64,000 nucleotides of DNA from Oerskovia merdavium (GTDB lineage: Bacteria; Actinomycetota; Actinomycetes; Actinomycetales; Cellulomonadaceae): the NCBI RefSeq assembly GCF_014836755.1, contig NZ_JACSQF010000007.1, positions 1-64,000 of the forward strand, given 5' to 3'. Each line of letters starts with the position of its first letter. The first letter of the stretch is position 1. The notes beneath the pieces are model-generated. The model was not told the origin of the DNA. It saw only the letters and a program-made list of their open reading frames with translations, and did no database searches. The position numbers were made by a program, and so were the translations under genes. Below, piece by piece: positions 8,760 to 16,766 of the stretch.

Positions 8760-9500
8760 CTACTCCCGCACCGCCCGGACGATCTCCGCCGCGAGGTCGG
8801 CCGGACGCGAGAACATGGGCCAGTGCCCGGTCGGCAGGTCGACGTACGTGACGTCGAGCTCGCCGAGCTCGGTGTGCAGGGGCGGCCCGGGGTGCGCCAT
8901 CTGCCTCAGGACCTCCGACGGCAGGCTCGTGCAGATGGCGGTCGCGGGCACGTCGAGCCTCGCCGGGTCGCTCACCCGCACCCGGCCCCCGGCCACGCCC
9001 GCGGGGTGGGGGACCGCCCGCGCGCGGAACCGGGCGAGCCCGGCCTCGTCGATCCCGTCGAGGCTCGACCCGGCGGCCTCGAGGTCCTCCCACGCGGGCA
9101 GCGGGAGGTCGACCGTCCCCGCGGGGAGGTCGGGGGCGAGCGAGGCCCCGTCGACCAGCGGGCCCGTGTCGACGTAGACCGTGCGCCGGATGCGCGCGGG
9201 GTCCCGGTCGACGACCTCGTGGATCACGGGCCCGCCACCGCTGTGCCCCACGAGCACGACATCGCCCTCGAGCGGTGCGATCACGTCGCGCACGGCCTGG
9301 ACGTGGTCCTCGCGGGTGAGGCCGCTGCGGTCGGTCTCGACGTCGTCGAGCCCGGGGAGGGTGACGGCGTGCGGTGCGAGGCCCGCGGCCTCGAGGTGGG
9401 GGACGACGTCGTCCCACGCCCAGGCCCCGAGCCAGAAGCCCGGGACGAGGACGACGTGGGTCTGCCGGTCGCTGATGCTGTGCTGCGTCGAAGTGGTCAT
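8760..9500 (-). CDS. alpha/beta fold hydrolase
   Basis: A 246-residue cytoplasmic hydrolase. The oxyanion region is HVVLVPGFWLGAWAW, the nucleophile elbow is GHSGGG, and the catalytic histidine is in PTGHWPMFSRP near the C-terminus. I chose ATG 9500 because the family homology starts there; upstream codons of the open frame encode a Pro/Gly-rich run without coding bias. It resembles salicylate-esterase or haloalkane-dehalogenase-like members, which gives no firm substrate. It reads divergently from the WYL regulator, with about 100 bp between starts, so that regulator may control it. Confidence 0.88.
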   Translation of the reverse strand: MTTSTQHSISDRQTHVVLVPGFWLGAWAWDDVVPHLEAAGLAPHAVTLPGLDDVETDRSGLTREDHVQAVRDVIAPLEGDVVLVGHSGGGPVIHEVVDRDPARIRRTVYVDTGPLVDGASLAPDLPAGTVDLPLPAWEDLEAAGSSLDGIDEAGLARFRARAVPHPAGVAGGRVRVSDPARLDVPATAICTSLPSEVLRQMAHPGPPLHTELGELDVTYVDLPTGHWPMFSRPADLAAEIVRAVRE

Positions 9501-9600
9501 GGACCCACTCTCGCCCGACCCTGGTGACACCTGTCTGTCACCATTGTTCGAGGAGGTTCGACGGGGTCCACCGACGAGCCCGGGACCCGGCGGAGGCGAC

Positions 9601-10494
9601 GTGAACAAGACCGAGCGGCTCTACGCGACGGCCGAGGAGCTGCGTCGCGCCGGACGCACCGGGACCACGGGTGCCCGGCTGGCCCGCCTCTTCGAGGTCA
9701 GCGAGCGCACCGTCAAGCGCGACGTCTCGGCGCTCCAGCAGGCCGGGCTGCCCGTGTGGGCGCAGGCCGGGCCGGGCGGTGGGTACGTGCTCGACCCCTC
9801 CGCGTCGCTGCCTCCCGTCAACTTCTCGCCCCAGCAGGCGGTCGCGGTCGCGGTCGCGCTCGCCGCGCTCCCGCCCGGCAGCCCGTTCGCGGTCGACGCC
9901 GCTGCGGCGCAGGGCAAGGTCTGGGACGCGCTGGGCCCCGAGGCGCGCGAGCGCGCGTCGGCGCTCGCCGCGAGGGTGTGGATCGACCGAGGAGACACGG
10001 CCGGCCGGCCCCGGGACGCCCCGCAGTCGGTGCCCGACGGCGCCGCTCGCCCGGGTGCGGACGTCGCCCCGGGGGTCCCGGGGGTGCCCGACGACGCCGC
10101 GCGTCCGGGTGCGGACGTCGCCCCGGGTGGCCCGGGGGTGCCCGACGACGCCGCTCGCCCGGGTGCGGACGTCGCCCCGGGTGGGGTCGTCTCGCGCGCC
10201 CACGCCCACCTGCAGGTCCTGCGGGCGGTCGAGCAGTCGCTCGCCCGGTCGCTCGTGCTCGCTCTCCGCTACCGCGACGGCCGCGGCAACGAGTCGGCCC
10301 GGAGGGTCGAGCCCGTGATCCTGGCCCACACCGAGGCTGCCTGGTACCTCGTCGCGTGGTGCCGGTCCCGGGAGGCCGTCCGGTGGTTCCGGCTCGACCG
10401 CGTCGAGCGTGCAGACCTCACCGGTGAGACGTACGTGCCGCGGCCGGTCGCGGAGGTGGGGACCCCGCCGTCGGGCGCTGTGCCTGTCGCCTGA
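9601..10494 (+). CDS. YafY-like HTH/WYL-domain transcriptional regulator
   Basis: A 297-residue regulator starting at GTG 9601. Residues 1-65 form a DeoR/YafY-type winged helix (ARLFEVSERTVKRDVSALQQ, then GPGGGYVLDP). The C-terminal part is a WYL domain with EPVILAHTEAAWYLVAWCRS and VRWFRLDRVERADL, a sensor fold in many bacterial regulators. Between the two, residues about 144-195 are three tandem copies of an 18-residue Pro/Ala/Gly-rich unit encoded by a 54-bp DNA repeat, which lengthens the linker. The gene is divergent from an alpha/beta hydrolase, its most likely target. The ligand is unknown. Confidence 0.88.
   Translation: MNKTERLYATAEELRRAGRTGTTGARLARLFEVSERTVKRDVSALQQAGLPVWAQAGPGGGYVLDPSASLPPVNFSPQQAVAVAVALAALPPGSPFAVDAAAAQGKVWDALGPEARERASALAARVWIDRGDTAGRPRDAPQSVPDGAARPGADVAPGVPGVPDDAARPGADVAPGGPGVPDDAARPGADVAPGGVVSRAHAHLQVLRAVEQSLARSLVLALRYRDGRGNESARRVEPVILAHTEAAWYLVAWCRSREAVRWFRLDRVERADLTGETYVPRPVAEVGTPPSGAVPVA
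10030..10185 (+). repeat. 54-bp minisatellite inside the WYL regulator gene
   Basis: Units start at 10030, 10084 and 10138; the third is 48 bp long. Each begins GTGCCCGACG and runs through GGTGCGGACGTCGCCCCGGG. The unit is 18 codons, so copy-number change would keep frame and only alter the linker between the DNA-binding and WYL domains. Confidence 0.95.
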
Positions 10495-10519
10495 GCGGTC
10501 CGTGGCCTGCGTGGTCTGC

Positions 10520-10600
10520 CGAGAACGACCCTGCGCCGGGTCGAGCACGAGGTTGCGGTCGTCCAGGGCCCCAGAACGACCGCAACCTCGTGCTCGGCAC
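10520..10600. repeat. family-1 multi-arm intergenic hairpin
   Basis: A perfect 21-bp stem: the left arm at 10542-10562 begins CGAGCACGAGGTTGCGGTCG and the right arm is at 10576-10596, with a 13-nt loop. A degenerate extra copy of the arm (GCCGAGAACGACC) precedes it at about 10520. The same arms recur at 23820-23874 with identical sequence and at 22811-22888 in diverged form. It lies in the 211-bp gap between the WYL regulator and the YbaK-like gene, both plus strand, so it may terminate the first. The rest of the gap shows a small CCGCGG hairpin near 10625 and the upstream region of the next gene. Confidence 0.85.
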
Positions 10601-10705
10601 CGGACGGGCGCGGCCCGGTTCCTTCCGCGGTCCCCGTCCGCGGGTGATGATGGCCCTGACGACGCGCTGCACCGACGCCGCGCGCCCGACCAGAGGAGCC
10701 CGTCC

Positions 10706-11164
10706 GTGAGCATCGACCGCACCCGCGCCTTCTTCGACGCCCAGGCCCCCGACCTCACGGTCCTCGACACGGGGAAGGACACCGCGACGGTCCAGATGGC
10801 AGCCGACACGCTGGGGGTCGAGCCCGGGCAGATCGCCAAGACGCTCGCGCTGCGCGACGGCGAGCGCAGCTTCCTGCTCGTGACGCGCGGCGACGCCCGG
10901 GTCGACAACGTGAAGTTCAAGGCCGCGTTCGGGGCCAAGCCGCGCATGCTCGACGCCGAGAGCACCACGGCGCTGACGGGACAGCCGATCGGGGGAGTCG
11001 GGCCGTTCGGCCACGCGGGGCCCGTGACGGTGTACTGCGACGTGTCGCTGCAGGGGTTCGAGACCGTCTACCCGGCGGCGGGGAGCCCGACGAGCGCGTT
11101 CGCGATCGCACCCACGAGGCTCGCAGAGCTGGCCGGCGCGGAGTGGGTCGACGTCAGCCGGTAG
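10706..11164 (+). CDS. YbaK/EbsC-family aminoacyl-tRNA deacylase
   Basis: A 152-residue single-domain protein of the YbaK/ProX editing family. These proteins hydrolyse mischarged tRNA such as Cys-tRNA(Pro). Family features include GQIAKTLALRDGE, the invariant lysine region NVKFKAAF and GQPIGGVGPFGH. I chose GTG 10706 because AGAGGAG lies 7 bases upstream; the open frame extends further but without coding bias. The neighbours give no functional link. Confidence 0.88.
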   Translation: MSIDRTRAFFDAQAPDLTVLDTGKDTATVQMAADTLGVEPGQIAKTLALRDGERSFLLVTRGDARVDNVKFKAAFGAKPRMLDAESTTALTGQPIGGVGPFGHAGPVTVYCDVSLQGFETVYPAAGSPTSAFAIAPTRLAELAGAEWVDVSR

Positions 11165-11204
11165 GCGTCGATGGTCGCCGACGCCTGCGGGAGGCGTGCG
11201 GCGC

Positions 11205-11435
11205 TCAGGCCGCCATGGCGCAGGTCAGCGCCGAGGAGATCGCCGAGGCCTCGAGCCAGCGGCGGACCAGGCGGGCGTCCGCGGCACGGCGCAGCGGGCT
11301 GCGCAGGCTCAGGTGGGCCGAGGCCCGGTGCTCGACCAGAGCGGCACGGTCGTGGTCGAGGGCCCAGAGGATGGCGCAACGGATCTCGTCGGTCGTGGGC
11401 CGGAAGGCGTGGTCGAGGTGCATGGTCCTGTTCAT
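11205..11435 (-). CDS. small hypothetical protein
   Basis: A 76-residue minus-strand frame, beginning MNRTMHLDHAFRPTTDEIRC. Nearly all third codon positions are G or C, as in neighbouring real genes, which is the main support. Upstream in-frame codons (a GTG at 11486) are possible starts. I see no clear ribosome site, domain or signal peptide. The composition (many Arg, Ala, His) suggests a small soluble, possibly nucleic-acid-associated protein, but I do not recognise it. A short palindrome CCTCTCAAGAGG lies just upstream near 11480. Confidence 0.5.
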   Translation of the reverse strand: MNRTMHLDHAFRPTTDEIRCAILWALDHDRAALVEHRASAHLSLRSPLRRAADARLVRRWLEASAISSALTCAMAA

Positions 11436-11622
11436 CGTCGTGAGGGCCGCGGATGCGCGGCGGTGAAATGTGTGTACACCTCTCAAGAGGGGTGAACCGT
11501 GACTTCATGACGCGAGATCTGCCGCGAGTTTTGCGATCATCTGCGCGCGGGAGGGCAGATCCGCGTCCGGCACCGCCCGAAGGTGGCGCGCGCGTGTCGG
11601 TGGGCTGTGCCAGCCTCGTCGC

Positions 11623-12660
11623 ATGGACAGGGACGAGGCACGGGAGATCAAGCTGCAGCTGGCGGACTTCGCGCGAGATCTCGCGGAGCGTGCGGGCACG
11701 GACGCGACGGCCAGCGCCGCGGGCGCGCCCGGTGAGGACACGGCGGCCGCGCAGGCCGTGCGGGCCCCCACGCTCGCGCTCGGCCTCGCCCCCCGCGAGG
11801 GCGGCGGGTACGGCATCGCGGTGCGCTACCGGCTCGGCGTCCCGGCGGCCCGGAGCATCGCGCGCCGCGTCGCGTCCGAGGCCGGGCCGGTCGTGGACGT
11901 GCGCCGCACCGGACGGATCCGTCCGCTCGCGCGGACGGGCGGCACCGGGCCGCGCCCGCCCGTCGTGACCGCGCAGGCAGCAGGGGAGACGGGGCGCGTG
12001 CGCCCGCTGCGTCCGGGCGTCTCGATCGCGCACGTCGACGTCACCGCGGGCACGCTCGGCGCGTTCGTCCTGGTCGGGGAGGTGCTGCACGCCCTGTCCA
12101 ACTTCCACGTGCTCGCGGGCTCCCCGCGCGCGAAGGTGGGGGACGCCGTCGTGCAGCCGGGGCCCGCCGACGGCGGACGTGCACCCGCAGACCAGGTCGG
12201 GACGCTCGCCGCGACCGTGCCACTCGCCCCCGGGCGGACGGCGACCGTCGACGCCGCGATCGCGCTGCTCGACGACCCTGAGGTGCACCTCGACTACCCC
12301 GTGGGGCGCATCACCTCCACGGCCGTCGCGCTGGGCGGCGAGGTGGTCGGCAAGATCGGCCGCACGACCGCGGTCACCGCGGGGCGCGTGACCGCGATCG
12401 AGCTCGACGACGTCGTGGTCGGGTACGGCGAAGGGCTCGGGGCGCTGCGGTTCGACGACCAGATCGAGGTCGAGTCCACGGGCACCGGCCCCTTCTCGCG
12501 AGGCGGCGACTCGGGGTCGCTCGTGTACCGCGAGGACGGTGTCGCGCTCGGTCTGCTCTTTGCCGGGTCGGAGACCGGGGGAGAGAATGGGACCGGGCTG
12601 ACGTACGTCAACCCGATCGACACCGTCCTCGCCGCGCTCGACGCACGGCTCGCCGTCTGA
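11623..12660 (+). CDS. trypsin-like serine protease, NAL1-like
   Basis: A 345-residue protein with the chymotrypsin-fold triad: H162 in LSNFHVLAG, D210 in DAAIALLDD and S297 in GGDSGSLVY. There is no signal peptide, so it appears cytoplasmic, unlike most secreted trypsin relatives. The N-terminal 130 residues carry an Ala-rich helix and a module TLALGLAPREGGGYGIAVRY that resembles the segment of the following small protein. Cytoplasmic bacterial proteases with a late GDSGS and this N-terminal module resemble plant NAL1-type proteases. The downstream gene starts 45 bp later and probably forms an operon with it. The substrate is unknown. Confidence 0.85.
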   Translation: MDRDEAREIKLQLADFARDLAERAGTDATASAAGAPGEDTAAAQAVRAPTLALGLAPREGGGYGIAVRYRLGVPAARSIARRVASEAGPVVDVRRTGRIRPLARTGGTGPRPPVVTAQAAGETGRVRPLRPGVSIAHVDVTAGTLGAFVLVGEVLHALSNFHVLAGSPRAKVGDAVVQPGPADGGRAPADQVGTLAATVPLAPGRTATVDAAIALLDDPEVHLDYPVGRITSTAVALGGEVVGKIGRTTAVTAGRVTAIELDDVVVGYGEGLGALRFDDQIEVESTGTGPFSRGGDSGSLVYREDGVALGLLFAGSETGGENGTGLTYVNPIDTVLAALDARLAV

Positions 12661-12704
12661 CGCGGGCCCGCGTCCGGCGCCGGACGGTGGGAGGGCGGTG
12701 CGCC

Positions 12705-13013
12705 GTGGCGAGCCTCGAGCAGGCCCGGGAAGCGAAGGCCGCGCTCAAGCACGCCCTGGCGGAGCACGACGGCGTGACCGGGATCGGGCTGACGCGCGGG
12801 CCCGCTGAATCGGGCGTCGCCGCCGACCCGGCCGGTGCGGGGGACGGCGAGGCAGCCGTGCAGGCCGAGCCGGCGCAGGACGCGGAACCGGCCGAGGACA
12901 CCTGGTGCCTCCAGGTCAACGTGGTCGACGCCGACGCGCGGGGCGAGGTGCCGCAGGAGGTCGACGGCGTCGCGGTCGTCGTGCGCGTCACGGGGCACGT
13001 GGGCGCGGGCTGA
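12705..13013 (+). CDS. small partner protein of the trypsin-like protease
   Basis: A 102-residue protein starting at GTG 12705, with GGAGG 10 bases before it. It reads as an N-terminal helix (SLEQAREAKAALKHALAEH), a motif GVTGIGLTRG, an acidic Ala/Glu linker and a C-terminal strand region VDGVAVVVRVTGHV. The GxGIGL and GVxVxVRxTG pattern is that of a propeptide-like domain that often sits at the N-terminus of NAL1-like proteases, and the neighbouring protease carries a similar N-terminal module. I infer a separate chaperone, inhibitor or substrate-adaptor for that protease. Confidence 0.65.
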   Translation: MASLEQAREAKAALKHALAEHDGVTGIGLTRGPAESGVAADPAGAGDGEAAVQAEPAQDAEPAEDTWCLQVNVVDADARGEVPQEVDGVAVVVRVTGHVGAG

Positions 13014-13023
13014 GACCGGCCCG

Positions 13024-13515
13024 TCAGGCGGGCAGCTCGAGAATCAGCTCCGTGATGGTCGCGTCGCGTGCCGTCGCGAACGACTCCTCGCTGCCGACCC
13101 GCACGAACCCGTTGCGCTCCAGGACCCTGCGCGAGCCGTGGTTGTCCTCGGCGACCCGTGCCTGGAGCGGTCGCGTTGGCACCTCCTGGAGCAGGGCTGC
13201 CAGCGCCTCGGTCGCCACTCCTCGGCCCCACCAGTCCCTCCGGATCCAGTAGGTGACCTCGGTGTCGCCCTCGATCGGGAAGGCGGCCACGCTGCCGACG
13301 ACCTCGCCGTCGACCTCCACGACCCTGCTCACGATCGCGTCGTCGGCGAGGATCCTGCGGAACTTGCTCAGGTAGGCGTCGCGGTCGCCGGCGGTCGCGT
13401 CGGTGAAGGCGGCCTGGCGCTGGGCCGTGGCGTCGCGCTGGATCTCGAACAGCACCGGGAGGTCGTCCTCCCGCATCCTCCGGAGCCGAGACCTCCGTGT
13501 CGCCTCGTCAGTCAT
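13024..13515 (-). CDS. GNAT-family N-acetyltransferase (RimJ/RimL type)
   Basis: A 163-residue acetyltransferase. It starts RRMREDDLPVLFEIQRD and contains the acceptor-strand segment VTYWIRRDWWGRGVATEAL, which includes the acetyl-CoA pyrophosphate loop (R-x-x-G-x-A-like, WGRGVA). VLERNGFVRVG is the typical C-terminal motif of the RimJ/RimL subgroup. ATG 13515 is preferred over GTG 13518 because AAGGAGG is then 5-6 bases upstream. It is divergent from the thioredoxin-NHL gene. The acceptor substrate is unknown. Confidence 0.88.
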   Translation of the reverse strand: MTDEATRRSRLRRMREDDLPVLFEIQRDATAQRQAAFTDATAGDRDAYLSKFRRILADDAIVSRVVEVDGEVVGSVAAFPIEGDTEVTYWIRRDWWGRGVATEALAALLQEVPTRPLQARVAEDNHGSRRVLERNGFVRVGSEESFATARDATITELILELPA

Positions 13516-13610
13516 CACGCCTCCTTGCGCAGGGGTCGGTCCACGAGCCTCAGGCCGCGAGGCTAGCAGCGGGTGGCGGGCGGACGCCCGGCCTGGGGCA
13601 GAATTCTCGG

Positions 13611-15812
13611 GTGAGCTCCACGACCCCCCACGCCCGCCTGCCCCGCGTCCGCGCCTCCGAGCTCGTCGGGCGCGGCTGGCTCAACACCGGCGGCCGCGAC
13701 GTGTCGCTCGCTGACCTGCGCGGGCGGGTCGTCGTCCTCGACTTCTGGACGTTCTGCTGCGTCAACTGCCTGCACGTCCTCGACGAGCTGCGCGAGCTCG
13801 AGGAGGCCCGTCGCGACGACCTCGTCATCATCGGCGTCCACTCCCCGAAGTTCGAGCACGAGGCCGACCCGGTCGCGCTCGCCGCCGCGGTCGAGCGCTA
13901 CGAGGTGCGGCACCCGGTCCTCGACGACCCGGAGCTCGTCACCTGGTCCGCGTACACCGCACGGGCCTGGCCGACGCTCGTCGTGATCGACCCCGAGGGC
14001 TACGTCGTCGCGCAGATGGCCGGCGAGGGGCACGCGTCCGCGCTCGCCGCGCTCGTCGACGAGCTCGTGACCGAGCACCGCGCCAAGGGCACGTTGCGGT
14101 CCCTCGCCGCGGGGAGCGACGACGTCTACGTGCCCCCCGCCCCGACGTCGGGCACGCTGCGCTTCCCCGCCAAGGCGATCGCGCTCCCGGGAGGCAACCT
14201 CCTGGTCGCGGACGCGGGCCACCACTCGCTCGCCGAGCTCCTGCCCGACGGCGAGACGCTCGTCCGGCGCATCGGCTCGGGCGAGCGCGGGCTCGTCGAC
14301 GGCGGGCCCGACGACGCCCGGTTCAGCGAGCCCAACGGGCTGTGCCTGGTCCCGACCGAGCTGCGGTCGCTGCTCGGCTACGACGTGCTGGTCGCCGACA
14401 CCGTGAACCACGCGCTGCGCGGGGTGCGGCTCGCAGACGGCCAGGTGACGACGGTGGCCGGGACGGGTGAGCAGTTCATGGTGGGCGGTGTCGAGAACGT
14501 GGTGGGCGCCTCGGGCGAGGAGGGTGGCGGCGGCGGGTCTGCCATCCGGTCGCTCGTCCCTCACGACCTCCCGCCAGACCCGCCACGACCCGCCGCCGCC
14601 ACCCTCCTCGCCCTCCCCGATCAGCGATCTTCCGGCCGTTTCGACCCCGCGCTGACCTACGACCCGCTGGACGTGAGGCTGTCGTCGCCGTGGGACGTCG
14701 TGTGGTCGGAGGCTCTGGGCGGGTTCGTGATCGCCATGGCCGGCAACCACACGCTGTGGGCGGTCGACGGCTGGAAGCTGGGGCTCCTGGCCGGGACCAT
14801 GAACGAGGGGCTGGAGGACGGGCCTGGGTCCGGGGCGTGGTTCGCGCAGCCGTCCGGTCTGGCGGTCGGGGAGGATGGCGCGGTCTGGGTCGCGGACTCC
14901 GAGACGTCGGCGCTCCGCCGCGTCACCGGGCTCGGTGGTGGCGTCGCCGTCGTGCCGGAAGGGGTGGAGGTGAGCACCGCCGTCGGGCAGGGGCTGTTCG
15001 ACTTCGGTCACCGCGACGGTGCGGCCGACCAGGCCCTGCTCCAGCACCCGCTCGGCGTCGCCGTGCTGCCCGACGGGAGCGTCGCCGTCGCCGACACCTA
15101 CAACGGCGCGATCCGCCGGTTCGTCCCGGCGGCCGCCGCGGGCTCCGACCCGGGCGTCGGTCAGGACCCGGTCGCGGGCCAGGTGACGACCCTGGCGACG
15201 GGGCTCGCGGAGCCGAGCGACGTCGTCGTGCTCGTGGACGGCGAGCCGTGGACGCCAGGAGCGCCCGCGGCGCCCGGCGCGCGCATCGACCTGCTCGTCG
15301 TGGAGTCGGCCGCGCACCGCATCACGCGCGTCGCGCTCCCGGCGACCCTGGCCGGGGAGCTGCTCGACGGCGGAGCGCACCGCACGCAGCGCCCCGTGAC
15401 CGAGGTCGTGGCCGGCGCCCTGCGCCTCGACGTGCCGTTCTCGCCCGCCCCCGGGCAGAAGCTCGACGACCGGTACGGCCCCTCGACGCGCCTCACGGTC
15501 AGCTCGACGCCGCCCGAGCTGCTGCTCGAGGGGGCGGGGACGGGCACCGACCTGTCCCGGGAGCTCGTCGTGAACCCCGAGGTGGGCGAGGGAGTGCTGC
15601 ACGTGACCGCGCAGGCCGCGTCGTGCGACGTCGTGCCGCTGCTGGCCGACGGGACGCCCGACCCCGACGTGTTCCCCGCGTGCCACCTGGCGCAGCAGGA
15701 CTGGGGCGTGCCGGTGCGGGTCGTAGACCGCGGCGTGTCCCCGGCCGGCCCGGACGACGAAGCTCCTGAGGTGGCCCGGGGCCGGGGGCTGACGCTTCCG
15801 CTCCGCGGCTGA
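13611..15812 (+). CDS. thioredoxin-like/NHL-repeat protein (NHLRC2-like)
   Basis: A 733-residue protein starting at GTG 13611. Residues about 20-170 are a thioredoxin/AhpC-like domain with FWTFCCVNCLHVL, where C50-V-N-C53 is the redox pair. The remainder is a beta-propeller of NHL repeats, with segments such as NLLVADAGHHSLAELL, VLVADTVNHALRGV and SVAVADTYNGAIRRF. This architecture is that of NHLRC2; its bacterial members have no settled function. No signal peptide is seen. Residues about 301-335 are a Gly-rich then Pro-rich insertion encoded by a large palindrome, discussed separately. The gene stands alone between an acetyltransferase and the PTS cluster. Confidence 0.88.
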   Translation: MSSTTPHARLPRVRASELVGRGWLNTGGRDVSLADLRGRVVVLDFWTFCCVNCLHVLDELRELEEARRDDLVIIGVHSPKFEHEADPVALAAAVERYEVRHPVLDDPELVTWSAYTARAWPTLVVIDPEGYVVAQMAGEGHASALAALVDELVTEHRAKGTLRSLAAGSDDVYVPPAPTSGTLRFPAKAIALPGGNLLVADAGHHSLAELLPDGETLVRRIGSGERGLVDGGPDDARFSEPNGLCLVPTELRSLLGYDVLVADTVNHALRGVRLADGQVTTVAGTGEQFMVGGVENVVGASGEEGGGGGSAIRSLVPHDLPPDPPRPAAATLLALPDQRSSGRFDPALTYDPLDVRLSSPWDVVWSEALGGFVIAMAGNHTLWAVDGWKLGLLAGTMNEGLEDGPGSGAWFAQPSGLAVGEDGAVWVADSETSALRRVTGLGGGVAVVPEGVEVSTAVGQGLFDFGHRDGAADQALLQHPLGVAVLPDGSVAVADTYNGAIRRFVPAAAAGSDPGVGQDPVAGQVTTLATGLAEPSDVVVLVDGEPWTPGAPAAPGARIDLLVVESAAHRITRVALPATLAGELLDGGAHRTQRPVTEVVAGALRLDVPFSPAPGQKLDDRYGPSTRLTVSSTPPELLLEGAGTGTDLSRELVVNPEVGEGVLHVTAQAASCDVVPLLADGTPDPDVFPACHLAQQDWGVPVRVVDRGVSPAGPDDEAPEVARGRGLTLPLRG
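14513..14613 (+). repeat. palindromic element inside the NHL-protein gene
   Basis: Two perfect complementary 26-bp arms at 14513-14538 (GGGCGAGGAGGGTGGCGGCG onward) and 14588-14613 flank a 49-nt centre. The element is in frame and is translated as a Gly-rich run (GEEGGGGGSA) followed by a Pro-rich run (PPDPPRPAAATLLALP). It sits between two NHL blades and looks like an inserted sequence rather than propeller structure. Confidence 0.9.
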
Positions 15813-15880
15813 GCTTCGCCTCGGGGCGCCCCCTCAGGTCGAGCGTGACCGGGACGTCGGGCTCGGCCTGACGGCGCGGC

Positions 15881-16345
15881 TCACCCCCAGGACAACAGCT
15901 CGGTGCCGCGAGCGATCCATGCGCCCACCTGGGCCAGGGGAGTCATGGCGTCGCGCGCGCCGTCGAGCGCCACGACCGGGCACACCGCAGAACGTCCTCC
16001 GGCCTCGACCGCGACGGGGTCCCACGTCACGAGCGTCGCACCGCGGCGGACGGCGTCGCCGAGGGCGGCGTGGAGCGTGAACCCCGCGCCGCCGAGCTGG
16101 ACCGTGTTGATGCCCAGGTGCACGAGCACGGCCCGCCCGTCCTCGTGCTGGAGCACGAACGCGTGCGGGTGGACCTTGACGATCGTCCCGCTGATGGGTG
16201 CGACGACGAGGGCTCCCTCGGCGGGGTCGGGCTCGATCGCGAGCCCTGCTCCGACGAGCCCGGCCGAGAACACCGGGTCGTCGACCTCCGAGAGCTCCAC
16301 GACGGTCCCCGCGACAGGGGCCAGGAGGGTGAGCGGCGCGGGCAT
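15881..16345 (-). CDS. PTS glucose-type EIIA component
   Basis: A 154-residue cytoplasmic phosphocarrier of the glucose/sucrose EIIA family. Features are LLAPVAGTVV at the start, VVAPISGTIVKVHPHAFVLQ, and VLVHLGINTVQL, in which the histidine accepts phosphate from HPr. It passes the phosphate to a EIIB domain; the two EIIB genes lie directly upstream. Its ATG overlaps the EIIB stop by one base. In many organisms the three domains are fused; here they are separate polypeptides. It may also act in carbon-catabolite signalling. Confidence 0.9.
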   Translation of the reverse strand: MPAPLTLLAPVAGTVVELSEVDDPVFSAGLVGAGLAIEPDPAEGALVVAPISGTIVKVHPHAFVLQHEDGRAVLVHLGINTVQLGGAGFTLHAALGDAVRRGATLVTWDPVAVEAGGRSAVCPVVALDGARDAMTPLAQVGAWIARGTELLSWG

Positions 16346-16575
16346 CAGCGCAGGTCCGCGATGTCGGAGGCGAGGGTGTCGGCCTCGGGGCCGACGATCA
16401 CCTGGACGGCGCGACCGCTCCGGACGATCGCGACCGCGCCCGCCGTCGTCAGGAGACGCTCGTCGACGAGCCCGGGGTCCTGGACCTCGACGCGCAGCCG
16501 CGTGATGCAGGGCTCCAGGTCGAGGACGTTGGCGTCACCGCCGAGTCCCAGGAGGATCTGCTGTGCCTTGCTCAT
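16345..16575 (-). CDS. PTS EIIB component (first copy)
   Basis: A 76-residue stand-alone EIIB domain of the glucose family. The phosphorylated cysteine is C23 in EPCITRLRVEV. The domain otherwise shows the usual pattern, LGGDANVLDLEPC and VIVGPEADTLASDIADL. It hands phosphate from EIIA to the sugar bound by EIIC. It is followed without gap by EIIA and lies 191 bp from a second EIIB gene; the spacer has no feature I can name. Two EIIB paralogues with one EIIC suggest either a second EIIC elsewhere or functional redundancy. Confidence 0.9.
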   Translation of the reverse strand: MSKAQQILLGLGGDANVLDLEPCITRLRVEVQDPGLVDERLLTTAGAVAIVRSGRAVQVIVGPEADTLASDIADLR

Positions 16576-16766
16576 GCGGTGCTCCTTCGAGTGCGGGAAC
16601 GGCGGCGGGTCGGTGGTCCGGGCGCCGCGCCGGTCGGCGGTCCGGGCGTGCTCGTCCGCTGCGCGCGGGGCGCGTCGGGGCGTCGAGCGGTGATGCGTGG
16701 GCGGGCGAGGCGGGTGGGGCCAGGGCGGACAGCGGTGTCTCCTGGCGCGGGGCGACCGGTCGCGTC

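Noticed and set aside
9501-9608. Longer N-terminus for the alpha/beta hydrolase
   Set aside because: The extra residues are Pro/Gly-rich, overlap the start region of the divergent regulator and precede the family homology.
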